DNA of 64,000 nt from Nilaparvata lugens. Lineage: Eukaryota; Arthropoda; Insecta; Hemiptera; Delphacidae. This document shows, in pieces, positions 1 to 12,499 of the stretch. Where the stretch lies: the NCBI RefSeq assembly GCF_014356525.2, contig NC_052504.1, positions 65,505,114 to 65,569,113 on the forward strand, written 5' to 3'. The first letter of the stretch is position 1. Each line of letters begins with the position of its first letter. Below the pieces are notes generated by a model. The model had not been told where the DNA came from and searched no databases. It saw only the letters and a program-made list of their open reading frames with translations. Both the position numbers and the translations under genes were made by a program.

Positions 1-118
1 CAGGACCAGTAGCACAAAAGCCTGTTCAATTTCAATCAGGATTGAATTAATCAGAGCAGGGTTTTTATTTAATAGAAGGCTTCTCTGATTGGTTCTCGTG
101 GTATTTAGTCCATGTTTG
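1..118. mobile_element. Fragment of a palindromic MITE family
   Basis: Begins CCAGTAGCACAAAAGCC and carries AGAAGGCTTCTCTGATTGG and TTCTCGTGG, like the complete element at 9703-9830. The left side may lie outside the window. Confidence 0.45.
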
Positions 119-613
119 GTCAGATCGATTCTAAATTTCTTTTGCTATCATCCGGTCACTTTCTGAACCTATTCTTCCAGATGTTCCATGGATACTGCAA
201 TGTCAAATTTTCAATTGGAGTTTGTTTTGATACATCCAGTATATCATTGGCTTTGAACTGATATGCTTTTTTTGCGATTAATGCCAAAATAAACAAGTTA
301 TCTATTTTACAAAAAATGTTACTTTTTTATTCATGAACGATATTGGGAATAAAATGTTTCAGTTTGTAAAGATACATTTTTTGAATTTTTAAGAGAAGTT
401 CTAATAATATAGTCGAAACCGTTTATGATCTGGAAAGGAAACGAAGTCTGGAACGTTAGCACTTCAAGAACCCATAACTCGCTTATTAGACCACTTAAAA
501 ATTTCAGTTGCCACTTTTTCTTACTGTTATAATGATCTTAACAATTATATTGAAAAAGATTATCCAATTTAAATAATAAAAAAGTGTACCAATCAGCCTT
601 AATATAGCGATAA
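119..613. other. No gene seen
   Basis: AT-rich with frequent stops in all frames; nothing recognised. Confidence 0.5.
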
Positions 614-665
614 GGTCGCTGGTCGCTGGTCGCTGGTCGCTGGTCGCTGGTCGCTGGTCGCTGGT
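614..665. repeat. Seven-copy GGTCGCT tandem repeat
   Basis: Seven perfect 7-bp units plus GGT. The open frame across it on the minus strand is a by-product. Confidence 0.95.
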
Positions 666-980
666 AATTCAACTACAGCTATTATAATCTTTTTCATTTG
701 CTCACACTCTCTTACGTTAACAGACAACAGACTATGGAAAACTTTTTCCTGATCAGCTGCTACTTGAGGGACCAATAATCCTTTCTCAAGAAACTTCAGC
801 GAATTTTCCCAGATTGAGACCTGTTCCAAAATAATGGTTTTTGTCGAAAACCCACCATATTCCTGATTTAATCAAAATCGTTAGAGCCGTTTTCGAGATC
901 CGTCCGACATACATACATATCCACAAACACACATATTCAAACAGAAATTGCTTTCTTAGCTTAATTAACTTCAATGATTA

Positions 981-1625
981 TGATTTCATTCAATGAGAGC
1001 TTATTTCACATAATAATAACAGCTGGCATCAAAAGCAAAAATGTCAAACATGATTGAAATAATTGAAACAGTAGCGATCATTAACATTATGATCTTCATC
1101 TGATCTAAAGTAACCAGATTATAGTAAGATTCACATCAATGTGTCAGCATTGTTTGAATGGAGAGCATTGATGCTATTAATGAGGAATACTGACAGTCAA
1201 CGATCTGTTATGCATATTCTCCAATATTTTTATCGAAAGCTACCTTCTTTGGTAAAACAATAAATGTTTGGGAATAATTATTGATTCATGGAAAAAGCGC
1301 CTATGGAAGTTATTTTTACATTAGGAGAAGTAACAGCAGCTATTTGGCCGTTTTAATAAATAACCTCTTTCTTTCGCCCAAGTTAACTTTTGGCCGAATT
1401 TCATCAATCTTTGCAGATTCCACAACGGACACTTCTGAAGTTTTAAAAATACCCTCCATACATCATACTGAATTATTAAAATTTCTTTGAAATGGTTAAA
1501 GCAGTTTTCGCGATCTGTCGGATATACAAACAAAATTAGTCTTGATAGAATAGGATCAATTGATAGAAGCAGCTCCTGTCATAAAAGTTTTTTTTTATGA
1601 AAAATAAAAATTATCTTTATCCCCA
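981..1625. repeat. 645-bp near-identical direct repeat, copy A
   Basis: Matches 2109-2753 at a constant offset of 1128 bp with almost no differences (one seen at 1048 versus 2176). Starts TG and ends CA like an LTR, but the spacer lacks a primer-binding site and a polypurine tract and there is no matching target duplication. Short stop-free frames in both copies (69-70 codons) are identical because the DNA is, not because of coding. Confidence 0.85.
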
Positions 1626-2108
1626 ATAATATCTCAAAATTATGATTTAACAAAAGTCTAATTCCGCACGTTTTAAATGATTGAAAGTCTGTCGTCACTA
1701 AAACCCATTTTGTCACATCCGGAGTTCCTGGGACGTTCGTTTAATTTGGAAAAAAGTTGTTACCTCATAGCTGTTTCTTCAAATTGAATCTAGGCTCGGT
1801 GATCGAGCTCTACACGTCCAGATGGACAGGAGACAGCATACCCAAGCTTCTAGGACGGCCATCGATTCAGAGGCGTCTCAGCGGCTTAAAGACACACGTT
1901 CATGAACCCATGAAATGATAGATTCGTACGTTGATCCCATACTTGATGTTCCCGTACTTACACCGCTGTTAGAATAAAAAAATAAACTAGGATAATACAA
2001 TTAACTTAACATCAGTTATATAATAAAATCAACCTATTTTAGGTTATATAAACTCAAATCAAGATTATTACTTTAAAACGGAAATAGGCATTACCTACTT
2101 CAATATCT
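1626..2108. other. Spacer between the 645-bp repeats; no gene seen
   Basis: Contains a somewhat GC-richer patch at about 1690-1920. No open frame of note, no reverse transcriptase fragment. Confidence 0.5.
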
Positions 2109-2753
2109 TGATTTCATTCAATGAGAGCTTATTTCACATAATAATAACAGCTGGCATCAAAAGCAAAAATGTCAAAGATGATTGAAATAATTGAAACAGT
2201 AGCGATCATTAACATTATGATCTTCATCTGATCTAAAGTAACCAGATTATAGTAAGATTCACATCAATGTGTCAGCATTGTTTGAATGGAGAGCATTGAT
2301 GCTATTAATGAGGAATACTGACAGTCAACGATCTGTTATGCATATTCTCCAATATTTTTATCGAAAGCTACCTTCTTTGGTAAAACAATAAATGTTTGGG
2401 AATAATTATTGATTCATGGAAAAAGCGCCTATGGAAGTTATTTTTACATTAGGAGAAGTAACAGCAGCTATTTGGCCGTTTTAATAAATAACCTCTTTCT
2501 TTCGCCCAAGTTAACTTTTGGCCGAATTTCATCAATCTTTGCAGATTCCACAACGGACACTTCTGAAGTTTTAAAAATACCCTCCATACATCATACTGAA
2601 TTATTAAAATTTCTTTGAAATGGTTAAAGCAGTTTTCGCGATCTGTCGGATATACAAACAAAATTAGTCTTGATAGAATAGGATCAATTGATAGAAGCAG
2701 CTCCTGTCATAAAAGTTTTTTTTTATGAAAAATAAAAATTATCTTTATTCCCA
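2109..2753. repeat. 645-bp near-identical direct repeat, copy B
   Basis: Second copy, 483 bp after the first. The sequence following it (from CCCAGGAATAGCTCTGATTG) is the start of another interspersed family also found at 49191. Confidence 0.85.
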
Positions 2754-3150
2754 GGAATAGCTCTGATTGAAGCAGCAGTGCCCAATCAATTTGTTCTCGA
2801 TAAATGCATTTTAATTAGTTCTTTAACTTGGTGCCAACCTGAAAAAATTATTAATTTAGTTGCCAGTTAACAACTGTGTCGAAGACATACTCTCTCTTCA
2901 TTATAGTTCTATATTAAAATTATGATATGGACATTTCTATTATAATTGAGAGATTGGGAGAAGTAGAATATACATGCTAAAAGACGAATTTTAAACCCTT
3001 AAAAACCACCCTTAGAGTTGAAATATTGCCAAAAGATTTCTTAGTGAGCACCTAGGACTTATAAGGAAGCTATATTCCAAGTTTGGTTGCAACCCATCCA
3101 GTTTGTGATCAGTGACATTGTGATCAGTGAGTGAGTGAGTGAGTGATATA
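2754..3150. repeat. GTGA-tailed interspersed repeat, partial copy
   Basis: Collinear with 49195-49600 (GAATAGCTCTGATTGAAG, GTGCCAACCTGA, ATACATGCTAAAAGACGAA, CCACCCTTAGAGTTG). Ends in GTGA repeats at 3120-3146, then the next copy begins at 3165. Confidence 0.7.
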
Positions 3151-3164
3151 AGAATTTTATAAGT

Positions 3165-3745
3165 ATAGACTGGCCGTCAGGCTCGCTTCGCTCTCCATGT
3201 CCGTCTAGCCAGTCCATATCTTGGACCCCCGACTGGATCGTCCAAAAATGAGATCAGCGGGATCGCTTCGCTCGCCTGAATTTTTCATTTGAGCATGCTT
3301 CATTCCATCAGAAAGTCAAAGTACTGAGAAAACGCAGAAAAGCTGAGAAAAACGTTAGAAAAACGCTAATTTTGGGCGTATCTTTGGCGTTATTTCAAAT
3401 TCCTTCTAACACAACATTATTACACCCTAGCTTAGCTTCTGTACTAAATTTGAACAATTTCTGTTCATTTGTTCTCAATAAATCTGAGAAAAAGCAAAAA
3501 AAACGCTGGAAAACAGCAGATTTTGGGCGTGTCTTTGGAAATTTTTCCAAATCCGTTCTTAGTGCGCCTCTAAAGTGCCAACTGAACATACCTACCAAAT
3601 TTGAACGTTTTTGGTCTTAGTGCGCCTCTAAAGGGCCAACTGAACATACCTACCAAATTTATTTTTGGTCCGGTAGATTTTTAGTTCTGCGAGTGAGTTA
3701 GTAAGTCAGTCAGTCAGTGCCATTTCGTTTTTATATATATAGATA
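3165..3745. mobile_element. GCTTCGCTCGCC-headed, GTGA/CAGT-tailed repeat element
   Basis: Head CTGGCCGTCAGGCTCGCTTC, body with TTTTGGGCGT and CAACTGAACATACCTACCAA, tail AGTCAGTCAGTCAGTGCCAT, then TTTATATATATAGAT. Same head and tail occur at 43694-44957 and 48922-49756. Non-coding; the 67-82 codon frames here are accidental. Confidence 0.7.
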
Positions 3746-3837
3746 GATTACATACTAGTGACGCCCTGGGTTGGAGAACACGCTCATGAACTGTTGTATT
3801 GTATTGTAATCTTTGAAACCCGCAACTTTTAATTATC

Positions 3838-4400
3838 ATCCAGGATTGGTGAAAATTATGGAAACAGCTCAATATGTATTTCTATTGCAAGAATAATTTG
3901 TCAGTAGGTTTCATTGGGGATCCTATTTGAAATGGAAAATTACTCTGTCACTTCAACATCTTAACCCTCATATGAAACCAAATTCATTTTTTCAAAGGAG
4001 AAGTTTACAGAGTTCCAAGAGAAAATGAATGTTGAAAACCGCACATTGATATCTCAAACCGTTCCAGTTTGTTGATGTAAAATTTGTAAATAATTATTGT
4101 GTATATTAACCAGCTGAAATCATGTGTCAGCGCATAAAGAACTGTCTGTATGATAGCTCCCAAATGGCGTCAGCTGATATTATGAATGAATCAATGGGAA
4201 AACTGTAGTTATTGCATGCAATGAACACTGGAGGTAGTTTAGTCCAGCTGACTAAACGATAAGTCACAACAAATTGTTTTCTTATGCACTTGCAATGTTT
4301 TTCTTTGTTTTATCCTGGTAAAGAAAAAAGAGTCAGAGTCAGGTCTGTTGTTGTCCAACGAACTTGATCTTAAAAAGGCTCTCTAGCGCTCGTTCAAAAA
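3838..4400. repeat. Two adjoining interspersed repeat fragments
   Basis: 3838-4075 shares GGTGAAAATTATGGAAA, GGGGATCCTAT and GAAAACCGCACATTG with 53503-53977 and 10480-10720. 4110-4400 shares AAATCATGTGTCAGCGCAT and TCTTATGCACTT with 13578-13935. Confidence 0.6.
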
Positions 4401-7400
4401 TCAATAAAAGAAGAAACAATCTCTACTAAGATGTTTGGCCTTCATGGACTGGATCACTCAGAACCAATCATACTTATAGCTGTGATAAACTTCTTAAACA
4501 GTTTAAAATGGTGTTCTAGAAGTGACATAAACAGCACATTTAGAAACTATCAGCTCTTCAATATTCTTGATAAGCAATAGTTAATATTTATACTCTAATC
4601 GTGGATACAGACTATTCTCATTTGCTTCAGAAATAAATATAATTATCATACTTTATATTATTCTACCCATGAGCTCACATCAACAGAAAATCTATAGTAC
4701 TACTGGATCAATGAGAGTATTTTGTCTGATGACTGACCTAGAAATAAAAAGACCACTGATGAACACACTAAACAGTAACAGTTTTCACTTCAAGTTGTGA
4801 TTGAAATAAAGGCTGCAATAAGAGAATGTGGAATTTATACCAGTGAGCTGTGTATTGCTGTATATTTCATCGTGAGTATTTATGATTTCAGGGAGATACA
4901 TTCTCGAAATGCCAACATCATTGAGTGAGGGTCGGTGGGAATGCCTCTCTGAATGTCGTATGAGTTATGTAAATGTGAAGCGTTGTCATGCTGGAACATG
5001 AATGTCCCACAGATGCTCTTGGATTATCGATCCAGCCCTCATTACGTAGTGGCTTAGCTCAATAAGCTTTTGTTATCCGAATGCTTTATCGGCTCAGAAT
5101 TAGATGTATTCATCCCTCGTGCGACACCACACTGAATTAGAATGAGTCTCTTGCACCTATCGCATATCGATTATTACCTATGAAGCTCTGCAGTTATATC
5201 GTCATGATTCTTCGAAAACTCTCAACTCAAGGCAAGTTGTACTCCATTAAACCACTATCACTGTTATGCATCACGATTCATCATTAGACTTGCCAATAAT
5301 AAAATCGTGCAACAAAGTACGATTTTACTAATCACAATGGAAGAATACATAGTATATTTTACAATTATTGTAGAATTGGGTGCTGAGGTACGAGGTACCG
5401 TGGACTTTTATTGATCCTCTTCATATCAACACAACGTTAATACCCAGAATTTCATTCATAATCTCATGAGATAAAGAACAGAAGAAAATACAAATATCAC
5501 ATATGTCATTATCTGAAGCTTTTGCTATTTATCAAATCACAATATTAATATTTCCTGTGTTACATTTTCAATTCAACCCAACGTGGAATTTGGAGTTGAG
5601 CGATCACGTTTAAACATTCACGGAGCAAAAAACAAGAAATTCTCAAAATAAATTTAATCTGTTTCGAAATTCAACTTTCAACCAGTAGTTGTCACTTCTG
5701 ATTCATGTTGTTTCTTAGCTGATTCAAAGCTCAAAATGTCCTGTTTTCTCTGCAAGCAATTTATTTTCCTTGATATAAACTTGAATATAGATTGTCTTTT
5801 CTCAACTCTTTGTCAAGGAGTTAAATGGACAATTTCAGATGATTAGAACAAACTTTTCCAACGTGTTGATCAAGTTCAACAACTGATGCCTTTTCAGGAA
5901 CAGTTCATAACAAAAGTTGTATGAAAGTTTTCCAGAATGTTTTTCTCTTATTTCTGTTGATAAAATGCTGGTTGAATGTGTTGCGGGAGATTCGGTCTTT
6001 TCTCGATCAACTTAACTGAGCATTGCTTTTTCCAACTGAGCGAGTTATAAAACTTCCCAAACCAATTCTTTTAGTAAACGCTTAAAAGTAAGCACTCGCC
6101 TTCCAAAAATTGTTTCAAAATACTTTATATTGTTCTTTATGAATTGATACAAGCCATTCGTGTAACTGGAATCCCCTGAAGCGCGTGGAAAATAATCAGG
6201 GAAGTGTTTTTCTTCACGCGATGGAAAATTACATGCGCATCAAGATGATAATATTTTTTTGTCGAATGCATTTTTTAATATGCAAATTTTGTCTGGATAA
6301 GCAATTACGATTCGTTTCTTCTATTGATAGTCAACAACAATAGATCAACAGAGGAATAACTTCAAGAGAATAAATATACCTAGTTATTACAAAATGAAAT
6401 TGTTTAATTTTTTGATAACTAAGGTCCGAAAATTCAATAATCAAGCCATAATTTCCCAGATATGAGCTCACATTACATTATTAATTTAGATACATTTTAG
6501 TACCGTACCGAAAGGGTGTGTATTTAATATTGAATGATTACCGATAAAGAAAGTCTGATTTGATTTGATTTGAATCAAAATTGAAAAAATTTGGGTTGAT
6601 TGTAGTTGTTATTTGGCTGAATAGCAGTTTTATATTATTGTTATCAAATAGATAAGAGAGTATTCTGACTCTGAACAGAAAATGGAAGTATTTCGAATGT
6701 TGCAAAACATAAAACAATTGGTCTAGGAAACTTCATGATTGTTTCCGAAGAACAAAAACTGTTTGTTTTCTACAGTCAAAGACAGTCCAAATCTACACAA
6801 GTCGTTCCATGAAACAGTCCAAATCCAGTTTTGAAGCATTCCGCGTCCCTACAAGAGTCCCTACTCTTTTCGTTGCAAATGGAAGAGCGAATTGAAAAAA
6901 CCAATATTGTTAATATTATACCTCACAGGTTCTGCAACTACTGATACTCATGGAATTTCTATGCAATAACAGAAATAATTATATCCTTTAAAGAATAAAC
7001 AGTTGCTTTTTAGTTTGAGATAATGTGACGATTCTTATCATTTTAGAAATTATTTTGCTGTCGCTCATTGAGTTCATCAAAGATTTACAACTCATGAATC
7101 TCATTCTATTTTGATCTAACAGGGTCACAAAATATCCAATCACAATCTAAATCTTCAATTGAATTCCAATTCCTTTTTAACAAGATGATGTTTGGGAGGA
7201 TGATAGCTTACTTTGTTGGAGATTGAAGAGTCAATAAAATTCAGAATCTCCTGGTGCAAACTTGGAGACTTTTAGTATTTTCCTTCCTCGACTCGATTTT
7301 ATTTCCGGCGAAAATCTCCTATCAGCTTTGATGGAATTCATTGCACTGAAACAGAACTTGGTTGGTAGTTGCCTTTCGATTCGTTCCGAGTTTGCAATTT

Positions 7401-7800
7401 ATTACTTTGGTCTCTTCTAGGGAATGATCTCTGCATATCGATGAGCTAAGAAGTCGATTTCAATATCATCGAGTTTAATCGAACAAAGACGTCGGTAAAC
7501 ACGGGTCGGTAACGACTCAGCAGGCAGACTCCAACAGTAGAATTCGTTTGCTGAAAATAAATATACCCGACGTCTCAAGTCTCACGAGCCATTCTTATTG
7601 TTACGGTACCTCAAGATGACAAGACGGTGAGCTGATGAAAAGTTTATTTACTGATGATTATCATTATGATAAAATCTTATTACTTTTCAACAAGATTCCA
7701 CTATTTCACATTGGCAAAATATTTTGATTAGAATCGGTCAATAATATTTCTCATCAATAAACAAATTTGAAGCAATTTTATATTTGAACGAGCGTTGACG
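4401..7800. other. 3.4-kb stretch without recognisable genes
   Basis: AT-rich, all frames closed within 60 codons. Short GC-richer patches (about 4920-5110 and 7440-7570) show no splice-bounded open frame. Nothing assigned. Confidence 0.5.
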
Positions 7801-7985
7801 AAGTTCTCACTTTTGACTTACTGAAGGCCAAAGTCGTTTTCTGTCTGTTTGTATGTTCGACAAGATCTTTAGAGAGAATTGATCAATCAGCTTCAAATTT
7901 TGAACATGAATACTTCGAACCTTCTTACGGGTCAAGTTCGTTGGACAACAAAATTGACTCACTCCTTCGTCCTTTTTCAGGATAT
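7801..7985. repeat. Interspersed repeat, inverted relative to 13735-13935
   Basis: TTGACTTACTGAAGGCCAAA, GATTGATCAATC-like block and ACTCCTTCGTCCTTTTTCAG appear inverted at 13735-13935. Confidence 0.7.
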
Positions 7986-8094
7986 AAAAATAACATTGAA
8001 AGTACATAATAAAAAAAATTGGTTTGGTTTTATTTACCATACGCAGTGAGGTGTCTATGTTTTAACTCGGTTTTTTCGTCTGTCTGTATGTATG

Positions 8095-8398
8095 TACACA
8101 TTTACGGTCAAACGCGTTGATAGAATTCTATGAGATTTGGCAGGAACATTCCTTTATTAACTGCACGTCGATATATACAAAAGGTTTTTTGATATTTTGC
8201 ATTTTTAGGATAATATGGAAGGAAATAGTTATATGTGCAACTAGTGCGCAAAGTGACAGTTTGCTGCACCGAAAGAACGTTTACGTTGAGTGCAGCAGAG
8301 GAACTTTGCGCACGTATTTCACATTTAATTTTTCCTACAGTTACCATTGATCTGTGGGTAGATGACACAAGTTGATAAGTCACATTTTTGACCATATT
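8095..8398. repeat. Repeat-like block with a nested hairpin
   Basis: Nested inverted arms: TGCGCAAAGT (8245) with ACTTTGCGCA (8303), TGCTGCAC (8262) with GTGCAGCA (8290), AACGT (8276) with ACGTT. Overlapping frames of 77 and 95 codons on the two strands are unlikely to be genes. Confidence 0.5.
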
Positions 8399-8817
8399 GA
8401 GTTATGCATATGGTTGTGTTCATAAAAATTAGATCTATAAGATGTTATAACTAGATATGTTGTATCTCTGTAGATAGCTGAGATAAAGGCCCTGCTCAAG
8501 CCTGATAGAGCATTTTCTTCCAATCCCTAAGTTGACAAATATTGATAAGTACATATATCTCAACACTCTTCTACCGGTTTGTATTATAATCCAATTATCA
8601 AAAGATGGCAAATTTGATAAGTGTATGTACTGGTAGGCTATTATAAATACTGAAAATTAATAACCTACATTGAGAACTACATAACCCATACAACTTTGCA
8701 AACAGTTCAAGTTTGGTTAACTTGACCAATACTTGTAAATATTATCAATTAATTGTTAAAAAAATATATTCAAATTTCTAAATAATCGATTTTTAACTCT
8801 GTTTCAAGGGCTCAACG

Positions 8818-9553
8818 GACTTCTTAGGGGTGAAACTGGAGGAGGGGCTGGGTTGGGGAGAACAATTGGATAAGATTGAAAGTAAAATAGCGAGTGGAAT
8901 TTTTGTCTTAAGGAATTTAAGTAAATCAAATAATAAGCCTCTATTGAAGTCGGTTTATCATTGCTTGGTGGAGTCACATATTACATATTCAGTGGCCCTA
9001 TGGGGAGCTAGAGAGAGTAACCTTCAGAAAATTTTCATTTGTCAAAAGAAAGCATTGCGCACTATGTTGAGGTTGCATCCACAAACACATTAGTGACTAT
9101 TTTATTAAAATGGAGATTCTCAGTGTTCCCTGTCTTTATATTTTGGAAATGTGTGTATATATTAGAAGGTGTTCACTACAGACTATTAATAAGACGCATG
9201 AATATAATACACGGCATAAGAGTACCTTCTCGGAATATCATAAATTGACTTTGTATGAAGAAAAACCCAGTTATATTGGTAGAAAGATTTACCAAGTACT
9301 ACCAATTCGGTTGCGGGAAATATTAACGATAAAAAAGTTTAAACGAAGTTTGAAATTATTTCTAAAGGAGGAATGCTTTTATAGTCTGAAGGACTATTTT
9401 GATTACTGTAATAGAGTCAAAGACAAATAGTAATTATATACTAGATATAAATTCAATGAAAAATTAATGGTGTCTCGCTTTTGCTAGCACTTCGACTTGT
9501 CTGACGCCGTTGAGGCCAACCAGACGTAATATATATCTATCTATCTATCTATG
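8818..9553 (+). pseudogene. LINE 3' end fragment with (TATC)n tail
   Basis: Plus-strand frame DFLGVKLEEGLGWGEQLDKI is the post-catalytic FLGV motif of LINE reverse transcriptases. It continues with SVYHCLVESHITYSVALWG and CQKKALRTMLRLHP; a frameshift near 9095 leads to MEILSVPCLYILEMCVYIRR, EYNTRHKSTFSEYHK and a stop at 9430. The rest to 9553 is 3' UTR ending in TATC repeats, the microsatellite end of many LINEs. The catalytic domain is missing (5' truncation). It differs from the element at 29089-31703. Confidence 0.8.
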
Positions 9554-9702
9554 TTCACAGAACTACTAGTTATTAATAGGTTATGGAGCAGGATAAAATT
9601 CAAGAAAGAAATAACTATGAGAGAGTGCGAACTGAACGGTTAGGTCAGTTTGATTTGAAGATTTGAATTGTAAAATATGATGCAGCTTTTGATATAAACG
9701 CC

Positions 9703-9830
9703 CGGTAGCACAAATTCCGGTTAAATTTTAACCGTGATTAATTTCACGAGAACGGATCAGAGAAGGCCTTCTTGATAAGCTCTCGTGGAATTAATCACGA
9801 TCAAAATTTAACCAGCTTTTGTGCAACTGG
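9703..9830. mobile_element. 128-bp palindromic MITE
   Basis: Left arm CCGGTAGCACAAATTCCGGT with TTAAATTTTAACCGTGATTA pairs with the right arm TAATCACGATCAAAATTTAA and GCTTTTGTGCAACTGG. Short unpaired centre around GAGAAGGCCTTCTT. Confidence 0.75.
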
Positions 9831-9889
9831 CACATAGAATTGTAGATTTCAACTCGTTTTCTACCTTCTATTATGAAATTAAAATCGGG

Positions 9890-10185
9890 GGACCGAGCTT
9901 CGCTCTGGAGTGTAAAAGCATAGAAAATTTGTAACGAGAGATTGAATTTATAGTTTATATTTATTTATTCATTTTTTCAGTCGTACAATTATTTTTACAG
10001 TTATATGAGGAAGCACAACAGGCGTATGCCCAGAACTGTCCCTTTTCAAATTTACACTACAGTCCAAATCAAAATCTATGGCTACTATCACTCAACAAAA
10101 TAACAATTTATTCACACTTCAAAAAACAAACACATCATCAATTACAAATAAATACATTATGAATTCGATTTAGAATGATATACTA
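9890..10185. repeat. Interspersed repeat-like sequence
   Basis: Starts GGGGGACCGAGCTTCGCTCT and includes TATGAGGAAGCACAACAGGC. Resembles repeats I recall from planthopper sequence; no internal copy to prove it. Confidence 0.35.
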
Positions 10186-10189
10186 CTAG

Positions 10190-10430
10190 CAGGTAACCCG
10201 TGATTCGCAAGGGTCTATTTTAAAACTTAACAAACTGAAAACTTGACGTAATGAAATCTAGAAGAATTGAAAATAGGCCTATAAGAATCCTCGGTTGATT
10301 AAGAATTTATATGCAACATTTCAAGTAAATCAGTTCAGTAGTTCAGACGTGATGATGCGTCAAACATAATTTTCCTATCTTTACACGTGTATACGTGTAT
10401 AAGCCAGTTCTTTCCTTCATTATAGTATAG
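10190..10430. repeat. Interspersed repeat, uninterrupted copy
   Basis: Same sequence as 10730-10819 joined to 11305-11420: CTGAAAACTTGACGTAATGA, ATAGGCCTATAAGAATCCTC, AACATAATTTTCCTAT and TATAAGCCAGTTCTTTCCTT. Confidence 0.8.
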
Positions 10431-10479
10431 AAGATGATAGACAGATGGATTATATATATATCAGTATCTTTTTTGAATT

Positions 10480-10720
10480 AGAATAACTTTTGAAAGGTTT
10501 GAGATATCGATGTGCGGTTTTCACCATATTTTCTCTTGAAATCCTGTATCGAAATCATATATCATATGACTACCTTCCAATTAAAAAAAATGAAGTTGAA
10601 TTCAAAATGGTGGACGAAATTTAGGTCGACGGAAAACCTGTTTTTATTATTCGAATAGGATTCCAATCATACCTATCTTCTAATTTCCCTTTTAAAAGAA
10701 ATGTTCAGCTGCTTCCATAC
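10480..10720. repeat. Copy of the GAAAACCGCACAT foldback family, partial
   Basis: Contains, inverted, GATGTGCGGTTTTC and, direct, TATTCGAATAGGAT, as at 53503-53977. Confidence 0.55.
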
Positions 10721-10729
10721 AACAACTGG

Positions 10730-11420
10730 AAGCATGACAAATTGAAAACTTGATGTAATCAAATCTTGAAGAATCGAAGATAGGCCTATAATCATCCTCG
10801 GTTAATTAAGAATCTATATCCTTCCGGTAGTCGCGCCCTACTCAATCACACGAGCAGTCGCGTGTTGTATTTTTACAAAATCCGATTTTCCAAGTGTTTT
10901 TTACTCTGTTTACTGTCAAAACATAATTATTATTAATTAATTGTATAATTACTTTTTCCATATTCTTGGATCATTTTACACCTTTGAGCATTTGGATGAT
11001 TACCATTTCATAGCCCAATAAGGTACATAAAGCAAAGCCATCAATTCTGTGTTATTGGTTCGTTTACAGTCCATGTATACAGTCTTTCCCTATCTTATGC
11101 ACAGTGAGACTTATGCACTGTCGCTACTAAATGGCACCTTAAGACTGAACCATTGCTCGGTTATACTGCAACTCAGTGGAGTGATGGGGGGAAAGTTTTG
11201 GAATGCATAGGTGAATCATTCACTGACACCACCCCATTCAATAGCTTTGTGCAGCAAAAAAACTGACACTGTTGTACTTTTTCAACAGCACGACTGCCAG
11301 AAGGATATGCAAAATTTTAAGTTAATCAGTCCAGTAGTTAAGATGTGATTATGTGTAAAACATAATTTTCCTATTCCGTACGTGTATAAGCCAGTTCTTT
11401 CCTTTATTATAGTAAAGATT
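10730..11420. repeat. Same repeat, split by a MITE
   Basis: Left part 10730-10819 and right part 11305-11420 align end to end with 10190-10430; the break falls at TCTATAT / ATATGC. Confidence 0.8.
10820..11304. mobile_element. 485-bp MITE nested in a repeat, 4-bp target duplication
   Basis: Inverted ends CCTTCCGGTAGTCGCGC (left) and CCTTCTGGCAGTCGTGC (right, inverted). Flanked by ATAT on both sides (10816-10819, 11305-11308), with one ATAT at the matching site of the empty copy. Superfamily not assigned. Confidence 0.85.
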
Positions 11421-11464
11421 ATTATGTTGCTTTGTCCTGTGATCTGTATAAATGTACTGTAACA

Positions 11465-11780
11465 TCTAAATGTGCGTCCACACATGCCAAACCGCGCAGC
11501 AAACCGTGCTTTCCGCCGAACATCGCGCCTTTCAGCGAACATGAGCATATATTTCATAATGTTAAAAAATCAGCTGTTAAACATTCGCCATACCGTAATC
11601 CTAACCGTTCGCCGTGCCGCTCGCCTCTGTTTCAACTGTTCGCCGTACTGCACTCCAAACTCTGAACTTTTCAGCCAATCAGAGTCCTCCATTACAATTC
11701 ACCATGCAGTTTGCTCTACAATTTTGGCTATCCATCACAAGTATAAACATGCGAACATGTTCGCGAACATGAATATAGAA
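11465..11780. repeat. GC-rich patch with GCGAACATG motifs, probably a repeat
   Basis: Opens with CGTCCACACATGCCAAACCG and has several GCCGTA/GCGAACATG pieces including the palindrome GCGAACATGTTCGCGAACAT. A 149-codon plus frame runs through it but shows no domain or homopolymer-free bias; I do not call a gene. Confidence 0.4.
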
Positions 11781-12499
11781 GTATATGGACCTTTTTTTAT
11801 TTTGATTAAATTCATGTTTTGGACAATTCATTGTTACATTCCAATACCTATATCATGTGTTTTTTATCAATTGATCACCTTTATATTAATATCATTGTTG
11901 TTCATGATATTGAGGCAATAAGTAATTTCAGCTTATCTAGGAGTCATACCGACATACACATCTTTTATTGTGGTTAGTCGGTACCTACAAAGGGATTTAT
12001 TTCCAAATCAAATCTATTTTATGTCAAAACATGCCGAAACAGTAAAAATATTCATTTTAATATATTATTAATCATTTGCCACATCAATCAGAAAATTGTA
12101 TTCATATTTCCACAAATTGATGATCATACAACTCATATTTCTGATATTTCTAGAACCATATATATGTACAAGATGAAAAAAGAGAAACTCAAGTTTTCAA
12201 TTTCCTATTCAATGATCGATTTATCAAATTCATTGGCATTGAGTAATTGAATTACAAAAGAGCCAGGAAAGCATGTTAATTTTCAATAAGAGATCAACAG
12301 TTATTCGATGTGCAGGCTCTTACAAAATCGATCATTCTGAAAGATCCAGCCGTCCAAAAGTATTTAATTTCTAAAAAAATTAAAGATAAATATTGTATAT
12401 ATCTTAGGAAATGTCGATTGGACTTGGAAGTTATGTACCTTTTGAGAAAAAAACTTTCAAAGTTGCTCAATTCAACATTGAAAAGATAGGAAGAATAGA

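Noticed and set aside
981..2753. LTR retrotransposon or TRIM with 645-bp LTRs
   Set aside because: TG...CA ends fit, but no primer-binding site after the first copy, no polypurine tract before the second, no flanking target duplication.
11472..11921. 149-codon plus-strand frame as a gene
   Set aside because: First half lies in a GC-rich repeat-like patch, second half is AT noise; an overlapping frame is equally open and no domain is visible.
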